From Breviolum minutum Mf 1.05b.01 (lineage: Eukaryota > Sar > Dinophyceae > Suessiales > Symbiodiniaceae), in assembly GCA_000507305.1 (NCBI GenBank), contig DF241685.1:1-64000 (forward strand): a stretch of DNA of 64,000 nt, in the 5' to 3' direction. Made by a program: the position numbers and the translations under genes. The notes beneath the pieces were generated by a model. It did not search any database. It was given only the letters and a program-made list of their open reading frames with translations, and was not told the DNA's origin. Position 1 is the first letter of the stretch; each line of letters starts with the position of its first letter. Of the stretch, positions 1-10,500 are shown in pieces.

Positions 1-264
1 CACAACCGTTTGGCTCAAGGGCCCTTGAGTCAGCCTTGAGCTGTGTCCAACATACAGCAAAACAAGTGCGCGAGTTCAACACTTGGTTCAACATTGAGTT
101 TTTCAGGTTCACAGATTCGTACGGTAGTGGTTGGTTGAGACAGGCTTGACAGGGATGTGTTTTGGGGATGGAAATGTTATCATCAACGGAAAATGACAGT
201 GTGACCAGTAAAAACTGGTGCTTTGGGTTGTGCAGTTTTGGGACTTGTCACTAGTGCTTGGCAC

Positions 265-2467
265 ATCATAGAAAAACATCACGGGAACTGCGTGGATTGC
301 AAAGGCATGGTTTTGGATAGACACGGATGACTTCAGTTCAGATTCTTCAGATGGTCTAGACCATGACGTCTCCATCTTAATTGGGTCCACCTCGATTGGA
401 AGCTCAAAGTCTTCCAGTTTTGACTTGAAAAGATTGAAAATTTATTCAAAAAAGCGTCCCTGAAAAGAGCGACACGGAGGAAGGGCAGCCGGCAAACAAA
501 ACTGACACCCACCTGCGACTGGGTGAAGAGTGTCTGCAAGTCTGAGATGACGTCCTGACACTGCCAGTAGGTTGCTGCCAGTCCATTTCCGGTGGCCACA
601 GCGACGGAGAATTCTACAACATCGTTTGACAGCAAAATTTGACGGAAAAAACATAGAGAAAAAGACGTGGAGTCATTTGGAATGTTTTCTCTTTCAATGG
701 AAGAGTCTGAAATTTATGGTATCTACAGCAAAGTGGTGCATCCTATAGGCTACGTCTTGGGGCGAAGTTTTGGATCCCAACCTGTCAAACCTGTCGTAGG
801 TGAAGCACATAGACAAATGCCTTAATCATGGCCTCTGGCTAGATGAAATCCAAGAAATTCGAGCTAGACGCATCATCATGGAATTTGTCCATGAATACCT
901 GTGTAGATGTTAAGTGATCCATATACATTATATTCATTGCATTACGTTATATGTATATATATATATATATTGTACTGCAATAATATGCATTCGCAATGCG
1001 CTCGCATATACTGTATATACATATATATATATATATACACACATGTTTTTTCAACGACATATCCATCTCAGATCAACGTTTTGATGCCAAAAGGCTTTGC
1101 CCCACCTTGAGATTCAACTCCTTCAAGGCCAAGTCGTAGGCCGGAATTTCAGGCACCTCTGTGTAAGTGCAAGGCAATGGTCGTGCCTAATAAAAACTTC
1201 AACTGGAGGAGCAACTGTAACTGCAACTGGGGCTATTTGACAGCAAATTTCGACGGGGGTACAAAAACAGTTGACCACGTGTAGGAATCTATTGGGTGAA
1301 AATATCAAGCCACTGAAACGACGCCTGTATTGCATTTCAGTAGTCCAAGCAGACAACCCAAGTGGCCCATTCGACCAAGGTGGGGGACTCAAATCCGTAG
1401 AACAGAGAATCATCAAGGTTGGTTCTTGTATGTCACTGGTCAGTTGTCATGGTGCGAAATAGTACAAATTGAGCTTCTGCTCCGGGCTTTTTCGGGCAAC
1501 TCTCATTTTTCCAAGAAATTGGGAGCATTGGGATCCTGCCGTTCACTGGAAGGTATGTCAGCTTGTTGAGGTTTCATGAAGATGTTCCACGTATCTCGTT
1601 TCACCCAACAGCCAGATGTTGAAAAACCCCACACCTTAGCGAAGTTCTCTGGAGGTGTTGTGTATTTCAGCCCTGGCCGATGTGTGCCGTTCAATGTGGA
1701 AGGCCCCTTGGAAGGGCTGGAGGAACATACTCTTGTACAAAATCCCGCCAAACAGTTGGGATGGTTTAAGTATGGCAAAGTGTGGGGTTTTTGCAATAAC
1801 AGCTGGTGAAGGATTTTGTCCGTCAACCGTATGAAGAAGCACTTGGTGAAAATCATTCCCCCTTCCACCACTTCGGAGATAAAAACACATTATGTCCATA
1901 GGAACTTGACTTGCAGCTTGATACCATAGCGATTCTTGACTCCACCTAGTTGTACATGTGTATATGTATATATATATATATACATACATATGTAATAGAT
2001 TCTATAGTGGCTATCTAAAGTTGTGAAGGGAGTTGGGGGCGATCAAGGATACGTAAGGATTGTCAGACCGATATCTCTGCTGCATTCCACTCTTTTCGAC
2101 ATCGCTTAGCTTGCGAACCAAACCAGTGTCAAGTGCTTGCAACGACCCGTTGTTTTAGGATGCAGGGTACCAATCACCGCCTGTACCCTCGCGATGCTCT
2201 GAGAAAACTGCCACATGTTCAATCCCTTTCATACAGGCTCAAGATTCTTTCGAAGCAAATTCCTGATTTTGGCCTTGTTTATTCCTCAGTCAGAGCCTGA
2301 TATATTTTTGGAAATCCCATCTCCAATTATTTCCCAACGTGCCCACATGTTGCCCATCTTGATTGCTCACCCACACCCCCAAACACCGAAAAAAAAACTC
2401 CTGGACAGGGTTGTGCAAGGCTTCCATCCAGCAATAGTGCCAGCACGATAGATCCAAAGGCCGCCAT
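265..2467 (-). CDS. Secreted protein of unknown family, 8 exons recognised (partial)
   Basis: The start codon at 2467 opens a classic signal peptide, MAAFGSIVLALLLDGSLAQP, followed by Cys-Pro. Exons read: 2401-2467, 2053-2135, 1641-1716, 1437-1545, 1106-1156, 791-838, 513-706 and 265-423. The first four join in phase (1, 0, 1, 2); the donor after exon 1 is GA and after exon 3 GC. The joins 1437 to 1156 and 791 to 706 are not solved, so an exon may be missing in each. Exon 513-706 encodes a 64-residue stretch including FSVAVATGNGLAATYWQCQD; exon 265-423 has the acidic segment KLEDFELPIEVDP. The gene may continue left of 265. The protein should enter the secretory pathway or, in a peridinin alga, the plastid. 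I recognise no family. The signal peptide is clear; the exon list is inference. Confidence 0.45.
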
Positions 2468-2726
2468 CGAACGAAATCACAATGGATCCCAACCGAAACA
2501 CAAAGTCAGCCCTTTCACAAAATGCCCGCGGAAAAAAGAGGCTCAGTTGACATGAATCGTATCTACACTTCGAATCCAAGTGCATCAATTCGAAGGAAGC
2601 AAATACATTTGTGAGCACTAGCCATAACCATTGTATTTGGCACAAAAAACTGGGCCAAGAGGTTTGATCAGCTATATCTGACATTCACTCCTGTTTTCAT
2701 TTAGTTCGCGCATACGTTGGGTGAAC

Positions 2727-2780
2727 CTTCCCACCAGGGCACCCCGACTGCCGCGCTGCCGCTTGCCGAATTGACGATGC
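2727..2780 (-). CDS. Candidate short exon, unknown gene
   Basis: This 54-nt GC-rich block sits between an AG|G acceptor and a GT donor and reads GIVNSASGSAAVGVPWW. It lies just upstream of the secreted-protein start at 2467, so it would belong to the 3' part of the next gene in the minus-strand series. Evidence is only splice signals and composition. Confidence 0.25.
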
Positions 2781-2955
2781 CTGGCTGGTGTTTTTATGGG
2801 CATTCAAATGCACGATTGAGGTAGAGTATGGGCAAGCAATGAACAAGTATATTGGTCGCGGAGCTGGAAAAGATTCTGCATTGCGGAAGCATAAAAAGTT
2901 CATGATCCCGCAATTGACTTGAAAGTCTGTTTGCCCGGCTGCTTTGCTGTCCAGG

Positions 2956-2956
<1 letters not shown>

Positions 2957-2988
<32 letters not shown>

Positions 2989-3025
2989 TTCTATCTTTCT
3001 TTCTATCTGGCGATCAGCTTGTCTG
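2957..3025. repeat. TGTC then TTTC microsatellite
   Basis: A run of about seven TGTC units grades into TTTC/TATC units. Simple tandem repeat in non-coding sequence, between candidate exons. Confidence 0.9.
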
Positions 3026-3302
3026 CCTGTCTGTCGATATCTATATTTACATATATCTGGTTACCTGTGTATCAAGGTATCGACTTCTATCTACTTATTT
3101 ACTGCAGATATGTGCATCTATCAAAATAACATAATTCATTGTATATATACACCGTATATATATACAGTCTATTTTCACATCACAACAATATACACGCCAA
3201 GTGCATGCAGGCAAGTATGGGTCAAGACATGCTCAAGGTGCTTCACGTATGCATCTGTATAGTATATATATATATATAGAGAGAGATATTGATTCTGAAC
3301 AC

Positions 3303-3459
3303 CTCTCCGCATGCTTTGCCCAGATGGGCGCAAAGAATTTCTGTCTTTGTTGGAAGGTCGGGTTGGATCAAATCCTTGTGTCAAATCAATAAATCCAGTA
3401 GATGTTCTTGGGGCTCGGTTCATTTCAAATGGTTGAGCAAAGCTGCCCAAAATAGTGCT
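3303..3459 (-). CDS. Candidate exon, unknown protein
   Basis: The block runs from a TAG acceptor to an AGAG|GTGTTC donor and is open for 52 codons. It includes GSFAQPFEMNRAPRT and GFIDLTQGFDPTRPSNKDR, hydrophilic and protein-like. The other frames carry stops over the same stretch. It may join the small exon at 2727-2780. Family unknown. Confidence 0.35.
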
Positions 3460-3854
3460 CTACCACGAGGCAAGCACAAAAGATTTTTCTCCAAGCAAAT
3501 CCAAAAGATTCCAAACTTGGGGTCCACCATCAGCGCCTTGTGGCTATCGCCCCTCAGCAAAAATAAACGCTGCAAGCCAAACGGCAGCAGATGGCCGGGT
3601 GGAAACAGAAATCGTCTTGCAGCCGCATCAAACATTTACCCCACTGATCTCAGGATAGCATGAGGTGAGATGTTTCATCAAAAACCTGAAAGCTGTTTGT
3701 TGCCATGACTCGGCATCCAGGGAGGTGAGAGAATGGTGGATGAAACATGGCAAAATAACGAAACAGTTCTGAAATGTGGAGGCAGCACGCGGTGAAGTTC
3801 GTCTTGCCCTGGTAGCTTTGTGACATCAACTCATAAGAAATCTGATGTGAGGAA

Positions 3855-4430
3855 CTAATCTACTTTTGGAATGTTATAAGTTTCGCCTTTAGTCCTCAGG
3901 TCTTTGAACGTAGCCTGGTTACCGTTTGTTGAGGAAGCAAGCTGCTTTTTGGTCGCTCTGAATTTCGATGCCAACCACGGCAGTGCAGCCGATTTCACCG
4001 CACATCGTGGTAACCAATGGCGTGGCCGTTCGTCCAAGTGCCCCCTCACTGGTTCAAAGCCATATCCTCAGAAAGGAGCTTCCTTTGTGCTTTCGGCCGG
4101 GCGTCTGGCTGTGTCCGGCTATGATTTGGAGGAGGGCACCAAACGCGGCCACCGGCAGTGAAACCAGAAGCTGCTGGAGGCATGGTGCCAAGTTCCCAGC
4201 ATGTTGCTACAGCACTGATCTTCGAAAGAACATTGGATTCCGTGACTGATCACATCGATGAGGGAAAGGACCATTCAGCTGCTGGGCATATCACCACGGC
4301 AGAACCCAAGGCACTGCATGTTTTTTCCACCTTTGATGATTCGATGACGGCGTGGTTGAGGACTTTCACGGGACTTTCTAACAAGTTCTGTATCCTGAGT
4401 TTAAGCATCTACCATGCATACTCATGACTC
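3855..4430. other. Coding-like block with unresolved strand and frame
   Basis: Frames on both strands are open and show a purine-first codon bias here. On the minus strand one frame reads GRTATPLVTTMCGEIGCTAV into a GT donor near 3927. On the plus strand an 89-codon frame starts at 4158. All neighbouring exons are minus, so I favour minus, but a stop splits the minus frame and no splice-compatible exon chain was found. Confidence 0.2.
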
Positions 4431-5068
4431 CTGAGTCCCTGAGTTTTTGAAATCCTCCATCTTTTGAAATACCCAAAACAGATGAGTGCTGTCCGCGCGT
4501 GTTAATGTGTCTAAGCATCGTATTCCTCACTTGGCGGCCTGCGGCTTGGTCGTTCTTTTCAAAAGGCACGGGGAAAATACAATTTTTCTGCGCTACCTGC
4601 CTACGAGTAGTAAGAACATGAGATGTTTGAGTGCAAAACAAGGTAACAACCATGTCGAGGTTCTGCGACAAGCCCAATATCTTGTGATGAAGGAAATAAG
4701 TTTTGCCTAGAAGGAAGAAGAAACACAGGGTATGCGTATGCCAACTCATCTCCCAATAGCAAATCTGGGCAAATCTGCAGCGCCTTCCGCCTTCACTCCT
4801 TGGAAGGCATCCGGAAAGGGTGGATAAGATACACCCCCGAAGACTAACATGTAACATGACAATGAAAATTTCCAACCATGAATGAAGATGTATCTTCTAT
4901 TAAAAATAGATGACTTTTCCATTGTCATGTTAGTTTGGAGGATTTCGTGGTAAGTAAAGTATGAAATGGTAGAACTCTTTGCCTGACTGATCTCCTATCA
5001 GCTGACTGTGAAGTCAAACTGTTAAACTTAATGTGGTACAGACAGGATCAAGTAAAGCATTTTCGTAC

Positions 5069-5638
5069 CCTGGCTTGTGCATTTTGGGGTCCAAAATTTG
5101 GGACATTCCACAAGGCAAATTCCTGAGGTTTACTTTGCGTGGGTCTTTTCCAGATAAAGCTAAATCATCTTTTGGGATCACATCACCAGTTACATCATGT
5201 CATAGCTTGAGCTTTCCTACGACTTGTCATGACTTGTCCTGCCAAAACCGCTAGCCGCTATAGATTCTCCCTTTCACCCTGGTCATCATACATCAGTACA
5301 TCATACTCCGAAGATCATATCCTTGAAAAGCATCCAACAAAACTCTGATTGTAAAATCCAAATGATACTCCCTGAAACCATCTAAAAGCTCAGAACTCGC
5401 TTGACACCACACACCGTGTGTCGTCGATCTACTACTGTAGAGACTTAAATGTACGAGCGATCCCAACAGTCCTTAAGATGTTTGTCGATATGAAAGGAAT
5501 CTTCAACAAAAAAACCTGTGGCGAGTACATCCAAAACCTGGCACCCACACAGATCATCATCGAGGCCTGCAGGCTCTGACAGGCTTTGACGAGTTGCTCG
5601 GCATCTGATGAGGGATGTTCCTCCTCAAAAATTCTCAA
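5069..5638 (-). CDS. Three-exon chain, unknown protein (internal part of a gene)
   Basis: Exons 5516-5638 (41 codons, phase 0 to 0), 5307-5388 (27 codons plus one base) and 5069-5159 join with GT donors and AG acceptors and keep one open frame of about 98 residues. The translation includes RIFEEEHPSSDAEQLVKACQ, then GFREYHLDFTIRVLLDAFQG, then SGKDPRKVNLRNLPCGMSQI. The agreement of phase at both joins is the main support. No signal peptide or membrane segment is seen in this part. Both ends of the gene are missing; a long minus frame at 4378-4875 may hold a later exon. I do not recognise the family. Confidence 0.45.
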
Positions 5639-5789
5639 CTTTCAATTGAAGTTGCGATAACCCTTATTTCCTTGTCTCCCTTCCAACCGCATTGTAGTAC
5701 CATAGATGTTTTTCTGACTACGTATCTAGTGGGTAGCAGCAGATATCGCTCCTGAAGCTTCATGGGTCCATTTGAACAGTGATCAATTC

Positions 5790-5885
5790 CGTTCAGAACC
5801 CTTGTGGCATTCCAATACTTCTTGGTTCATAGGGATCCTTGTGACGGCTTGTTACCAAATAACCAGGGTGAACTGATCACTGCTC
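5790..5885 (+). repeat. Dispersed GGGATCCTT repeat family, copy 1
   Basis: Shares an ordered set of blocks with copies at 41.2 and 44.0 kb: ACCCTTG, CATTCCA, TTGGTT.ATAGGGATCCTT, GGCTT, then ATAACCAG. No coding exon overlaps it on the minus strand. Could be a short interspersed or miniature inverted-repeat element; no internal promoter boxes were recognised. Confidence 0.55.
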
Positions 5886-6209
5886 ATTTGTCACACCCCT
5901 CACGAATTCTAAGGCTTCCCGGCCATCTTCATGCGGATAATGCTCTGGTGCCTTGGTTGCCATGCAAGAAACAACGACATCCCACGACATACCCACCCAT
6001 CAAGGACGTGGATGATTTGTCTGCACAAAATGGACATGCAGTCTTTAAATTAAAAGAACAAGGTTGCCAAATTTGTCATCCATTGAATTCAAGAAGATCA
6101 AAAGGGCTATCTTTCGAGAGAAAAAGTCCATTGGAATGGCGAGAACCAAATTCTGTCCTGAGCTACGCAAATTTCCTCGATAAGGGGTGAAGAAGACAAA
6201 AACATGCCT

Positions 6210-6400
6210 ATTTCAGCCACATGTTTTTCGACTTTTTCATTAAAGCCAAGATTGTAGTGCCAAAAAAATGGTCCAACATTCCCAACCCAAGCGGCATATT
6301 GCTCGTACTCGTCGTATTGCTGGTCAGCCTTTGCGTGGCGATAGAGGTGAGTATGGAGTCCGTTGCGCGCTTGTGGTGCGGTGGAAATGGCACTCCAACG
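6210..6400 (-). CDS. Candidate exon, unknown protein
   Basis: The minus frame is open over about 100 codons and includes QYDEYEQYAAWVGNVGPFFW followed by HYNLGFNEKVEKHVAE, aromatic-rich and protein-like. Exact splice ends were not fixed. It abuts the GATAT satellite that starts at about 6415. A 128-codon plus-strand frame at 5804-6190 is probably a shadow. Confidence 0.25.
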
Positions 6401-6414
6401 ACTTTGCAATGATA

Positions 6415-7145
6415 TATATATATATCAGAATGTGATATGAATCATACATTATGATATCCTATCATATCATGTGATATCAAATGATACATAGAATAGTCAT
6501 AAGTTCATGTCATATAACATAATGACATATTGTATTATATATCATATTGATGTTAGCGTTATATACATCGATAAAACAAGCTATGAAATGACAGCAAGTG
6601 GTAACAGAACAGAAGAGAACAGAGGAAACCTAACATAAGAGAATGAAACATGACATAGCAACCGCAAGACGCGAGAACAGTAAATAATAGTTGTATGACA
6701 CAGCATAACATGATATAACAAAACAGGTTGTAGCCTAATGCAGTATGTGATATGATATGATATGATGCGATATGATATGATATTACGTGACATGATACAG
6801 TGCAAATCATAATAATCTAATATAATCTACTCTAATATAATACATAATGCAATATATATGTATATGATATGATATGATACGATACGATACGATGTGATAT
6901 GATATGATACGATATGATATCATATATGATATATGTAAATGATATAGGATATATGCTAAATGATGCTAAATGATATATGATATATGATATGATATATGAT
7001 ATGATATATGATACATGAAATGAAATGATATGATATGATATCAGAGTATAGATAGAATAGCATTCAAGAATGATAGTATACAATATGAGTCAAATATAAT
7101 ATGATGCAACGTATGTAAGATAACTATATAAAGAATATATATAAA
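6415..7145. repeat. Degenerate GATAT/ATGATAT satellite tract
   Basis: About 730 bases are dominated by GATAT, ATGATAT and CATAT units with scattered substitutions, for example near 6745-6785, 6865-6925 and 6960-7040. Frames read through it on the minus strand are artefacts of the repeat. Confidence 0.9.
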
Positions 7146-8458
7146 GGAAAAAAGGATCTTACAACACAAGTAATTCGCGAAGTTGGCAAGAGGAAAGCTT
7201 CACTTTCAGCATTTGCACCCAACATGGATTCTGGTCAATCTATGGCTGCCATGTTCTCATGACCTATTCAAAAACGTGCCCAAATCAAGCACCAAAGTCG
7301 GCCCTGTTTGAAAGCCTAAAACTGCAACATCTCTTTGTGATTCTCAATAGGAAGTTCATCCGCAAAGTTCCCCAAGAAGGGAATATAATTATATAATCCA
7401 CTGGTCTGGAATCAAACAGATTTCGAAGATGAAACTTATTTTGGCGAAATCTATCAACTCCATCTCAATTCTCATTAAGGGCAAAGGGGCAAAGGATGTT
7501 GACCTTAAATATGTCCAAAAAAAGTTCGCACAGTACAATATTTCACCAACCTGGGGTCATTGAAACATGTTGACAAGTTCACCCCAGCCTGCAATGATAC
7601 TCTTACTTGGAATCTTCCAGTTGCGCTTGGTCAGCTTTTTACTTAACTAATCGCATTGCTTTCATCGGCGGTTGCGGGATTGGACCAAAATCATGGCGAC
7701 TCGGGCCACTCGGCGCCTCATCATGCTCACCCTGCATCGTGAGTCAATACGGCAAGCGATCGTTCCATCTACTTACAAACTGGATCTTCTTGTTGCGTAT
7801 GGAATATCACAAATGACATGTCATGGCATGACATCCCACTACACTAATTGCATCTAATTGCATTATTTTACATTTCATTCTATTGCATTTATTGCATCGT
7901 CACATGTCATGGTGATAGAAGGAGGTTTATCCATGAAAAAACATGAACAACTAAGGACTTTTTCTTCCGCATCGGATATAAAGCCCATACTCGAACGCTA
8001 CAGAGCACCCATCTGCAGAAAGGCTGGCACCTCCAGATACTCCTCCTCCTCCAAGTCTTGCCTTGGCTCAAACCAGAGGACCCCGGTAGCATATTGGTTT
8101 CAATCTTAAATCCATCATCCAAGGTATGAAACTATGGTGAAATAACCACTTGACCACTTGACATCCACAACAGGAAATACCTCCCTGCAAGTATCTTATG
8201 GCACCTGACAGATTGTGCCACTTTGGCAATCAAAGTAATCATTCAGTTGTCTACCCTGTCCATGGTTTCATTCCTCCAGTTTTGCTTCTTTAAGAGTACA
8301 TCCGCATCAAATTGGTTCATTGAATCTGGTAAATCATATATGTATGTATGTATATATATACATATATACATATATACCTACATATACACATGCTATTTCA
8401 CCTATCGCCAACTTGAAATGTCATTGCTATTTAGAGAGCATTCCCCAATCCTAAAACC

Positions 8459-8556
8459 CATCTTTTTCGGGGTGGTTGCTCTGATCATCCCTCCAGTTGA
8501 CTCCCCTTTCGGCCAGGGACAACTTGGTCAAGTCCAGCTTCGGAACCGAAGCCGGC
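8459..8556 (-). CDS. Candidate exon, unknown protein
   Basis: A CTACAG|G acceptor and a GATG|GGTTTT donor bound 32 codons reading PASVPKLDLTKLSLAERGVN and WRDDQSNHPEKD. The same frame stops just after the donor. Hydrophilic composition; family unknown. Confidence 0.35.
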
Positions 8557-8844
8557 CTGTAGAAATATACGTCCATGTTTCAGACTTCAGGTGTTGGATT
8601 GGATGTAGTAAGATGATAACATTGACACCCAAATGTGACATGTTGGTCAAGAAAGACACATGCTGAAGGGACACTGGAACTTTTGCGATGGTTCTTCACA
8701 TGTTTGATGTTGAGAAGTAGCAATTCTTTGCATGTATGTCCATAATGCAAAATAGAAACATCACAACAAAACGACTCAAGGCTTTCCCTCTGGACTTCTG
8801 CCAATCCCATCAAAAAAATATTTCTTAACTCAGATTTTGTGCCT

Positions 8845-9200
8845 CATCACCACCCGACGTTCAGGACGCTGTGGAAGGATGCCTGCGTTTGGGGGTGCAT
8901 CATCGGTCCAACTGAAGCTGCTAGTTGCATGACCCGTCGGTGAGGTGATCGGAGACAAGAGCTTTGAAGAGGTATAGAAGTGGGTAGTCGAAATAACGAA
9001 ATGACTGATAATGTCCCCCATAAAAACATTGAACAGGATGAATAAGATGATCACGTTCCAGCTTGCCTCAAGCATGTCTGAGTAGGCTGATGCTAGTGCA
9101 GTTTTAGTGCGAGCCGTGCAAGTCTGACACTGCACTGCCTCATCCTCACAAACCCTTGAATGATTCAAAAGGAGCTGTGCCAAGTTCAGAGTAGACAAGA
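8845..9200 (-). CDS. Candidate exon(s) with a transmembrane segment
   Basis: One minus frame is open for about 126 codons. It encodes a cysteine-containing stretch (CEDEAVQCQTCTARTKTALA) and then a hydrophobic segment WNVIILFILFNVFMG that would span a membrane. The segment recalls the pore-lining helix of voltage-gated channels, but that is a resemblance only. The C-terminal third may be intron. Splice ends not fixed. Confidence 0.3.
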
Positions 9201-9652
9201 ATTGAAACATTCCATATGATCAGATGCCTCTCCCCTGAGGTCATATTTCCACTTCGGAAATTTTATGCAGTTGTGTCAATTCCCTGACGATGCAGTTGCG
9301 ACTAAGCCCGATTTTGTGGTATACCACTCCGTGACAAAAGCCGCTGCTTTTTCGTCGTCGCTCAGAGTTTAGCCCCGCCAATGTGATGGATGGCCACCTG
9401 CGGAAGCAGGATGCTCCCCGAAAGGGGCAAGGTTTCCAAGGAATCACAGCTCACTTACGCAAATATGTCCGTTACATCGCATTACATGTTTGTCCGAATC
9501 TATGTAAAAACACTGGGAGTCCCTGGCACTGCCATTTGGGCGAAGGGTAAGATGGGCGGTGGCACAGTTGGGTGTGAAGAAGATCACCTCAGATTGGCTA
9601 AGCTGATATCAACTACATGGGATCCCCAAAACACCGACCCTGGCCACTTCTC

Positions 9653-9744
9653 CTTGGGACGTGACCCGTCGGTTCATGACATTCTCATTCTCTTGATCTT
9701 CTGTAGGGTCATCCACCTTGGCACTCGGACCCATGAACAGCTCA
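9653..9744 (-). CDS. Candidate exon, acidic linker-like
   Basis: An open frame reads LFMGPSAKVDDPTEDQENEN and then VMNRRVTSQ, ending at CCCAAG|GAGAAG, a possible GA donor. It lies 30 bases from the better-supported exon 9776-9890, too close for both to be flanked by normal introns unless one boundary is wrong. Confidence 0.25.
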
Positions 9745-9775
9745 AATCAAGCCATTAATCGAACAGTTTGCTCAC

Positions 9776-9890
9776 CCAAATCATCCCTTTCACGGAGTTG
9801 AACCCAAATCTCATCGTTTTCATTTTGGAAAAGTAGCACCCCTTGAGCAGTTTCCAATTTCAACAACCCGCCAAATTGTGAATGTGGTGC
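9776..9890 (-). CDS. Candidate exon, unknown protein
   Basis: A GAAG|G acceptor and a TTGG|GTGAGC donor (good match to the donor consensus) frame 38 codons: APHSQFGGLLKLETAQGVLL, FQNENDEIWVQLRERDDL. Starts in phase 0, ends in phase 1. Looks like a compact beta-rich domain, but no family is recognised. Confidence 0.4.
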
Positions 9891-10155
9891 CTTCAGATAA
9901 ACAGGTTTCGGATGCAGCTCTTGCATCTCGTGAGCTCAATGGAAACCGAAAAAAAACAGCATTTTACGCATAGAAATTTGAGTCTTGTCCTCATAGGTGA
10001 CTTGCAAGAATTCTGCTTTTCTAGATGCCTTGCTCTCAAATTACTTGGTCCGTTATTTTCAAAACTTAGTAAATGTTTGATGGATGGTATGCAGGTACCT
10101 CATAAACTTCCTCAATTTCCAGAAAGATGCCAGTTGACTTGCCAAGAGACAATTC

Positions 10156-10306
10156 CTAGAAACGCCTTCAATAGCAAATCAATCAGATGTCCGTGGATCA
10201 CCAAGACCACCCATCCGTTGGGCTGTTCCTGTCGGGTTTGAGTAACAGAAGAGAACTGTTCCATCTCCCTTATTTCATTGAAAAGCGAAAAATCCTTCCT
10301 GCCAAC
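10156..10306 (-). CDS. Candidate exon, unknown protein
   Basis: From an ACCAG|G acceptor the frame reads GRKDFSLFNEIREMEQFSSV, then QTRQEQPNGWVVLVIHGHLI and DLLLKAFLG, ending near a TCTAG|GA site. Amphipathic and protein-like; about 50 codons. It lies just downstream of the stop at 10501, so it would start or belong to the next gene. Confidence 0.35.
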
Positions 10307-10500
10307 CTGGTAATGTACCATGTCAAATGATCATAATTCAATCTGCAAAATCCTGAAATATGAGGTCTCTATCCAGATGACCTTTTGGCATTTTGGGAGT
10401 GACAAAAGTGTCCTTGTCAAAGCAAATCATGACAAATCCTAGAGACAAAACCGTGACAAACTCCTATTCCTTCCAAAATGGGATGGGACACCTTTGATCT

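Noticed and set aside
1437-1470. In-frame TGA between two coding-like stretches, suggesting selenocysteine or stop recoding
   Set aside because: The frame can be kept by a GT donor at 1436 instead, and the CobW and dtd genes show ordinary codon use with TAG as stop; no SECIS-like element was sought successfully.
5804-6190. 128-codon plus-strand frame
   Set aside because: No splice or homology support; overlaps a dispersed repeat copy and minus-strand coding-like sequence.
6559-7083. Several 70-80 codon minus frames rich in Ile/Ser/Tyr/His
   Set aside because: Produced by the GATAT satellite.
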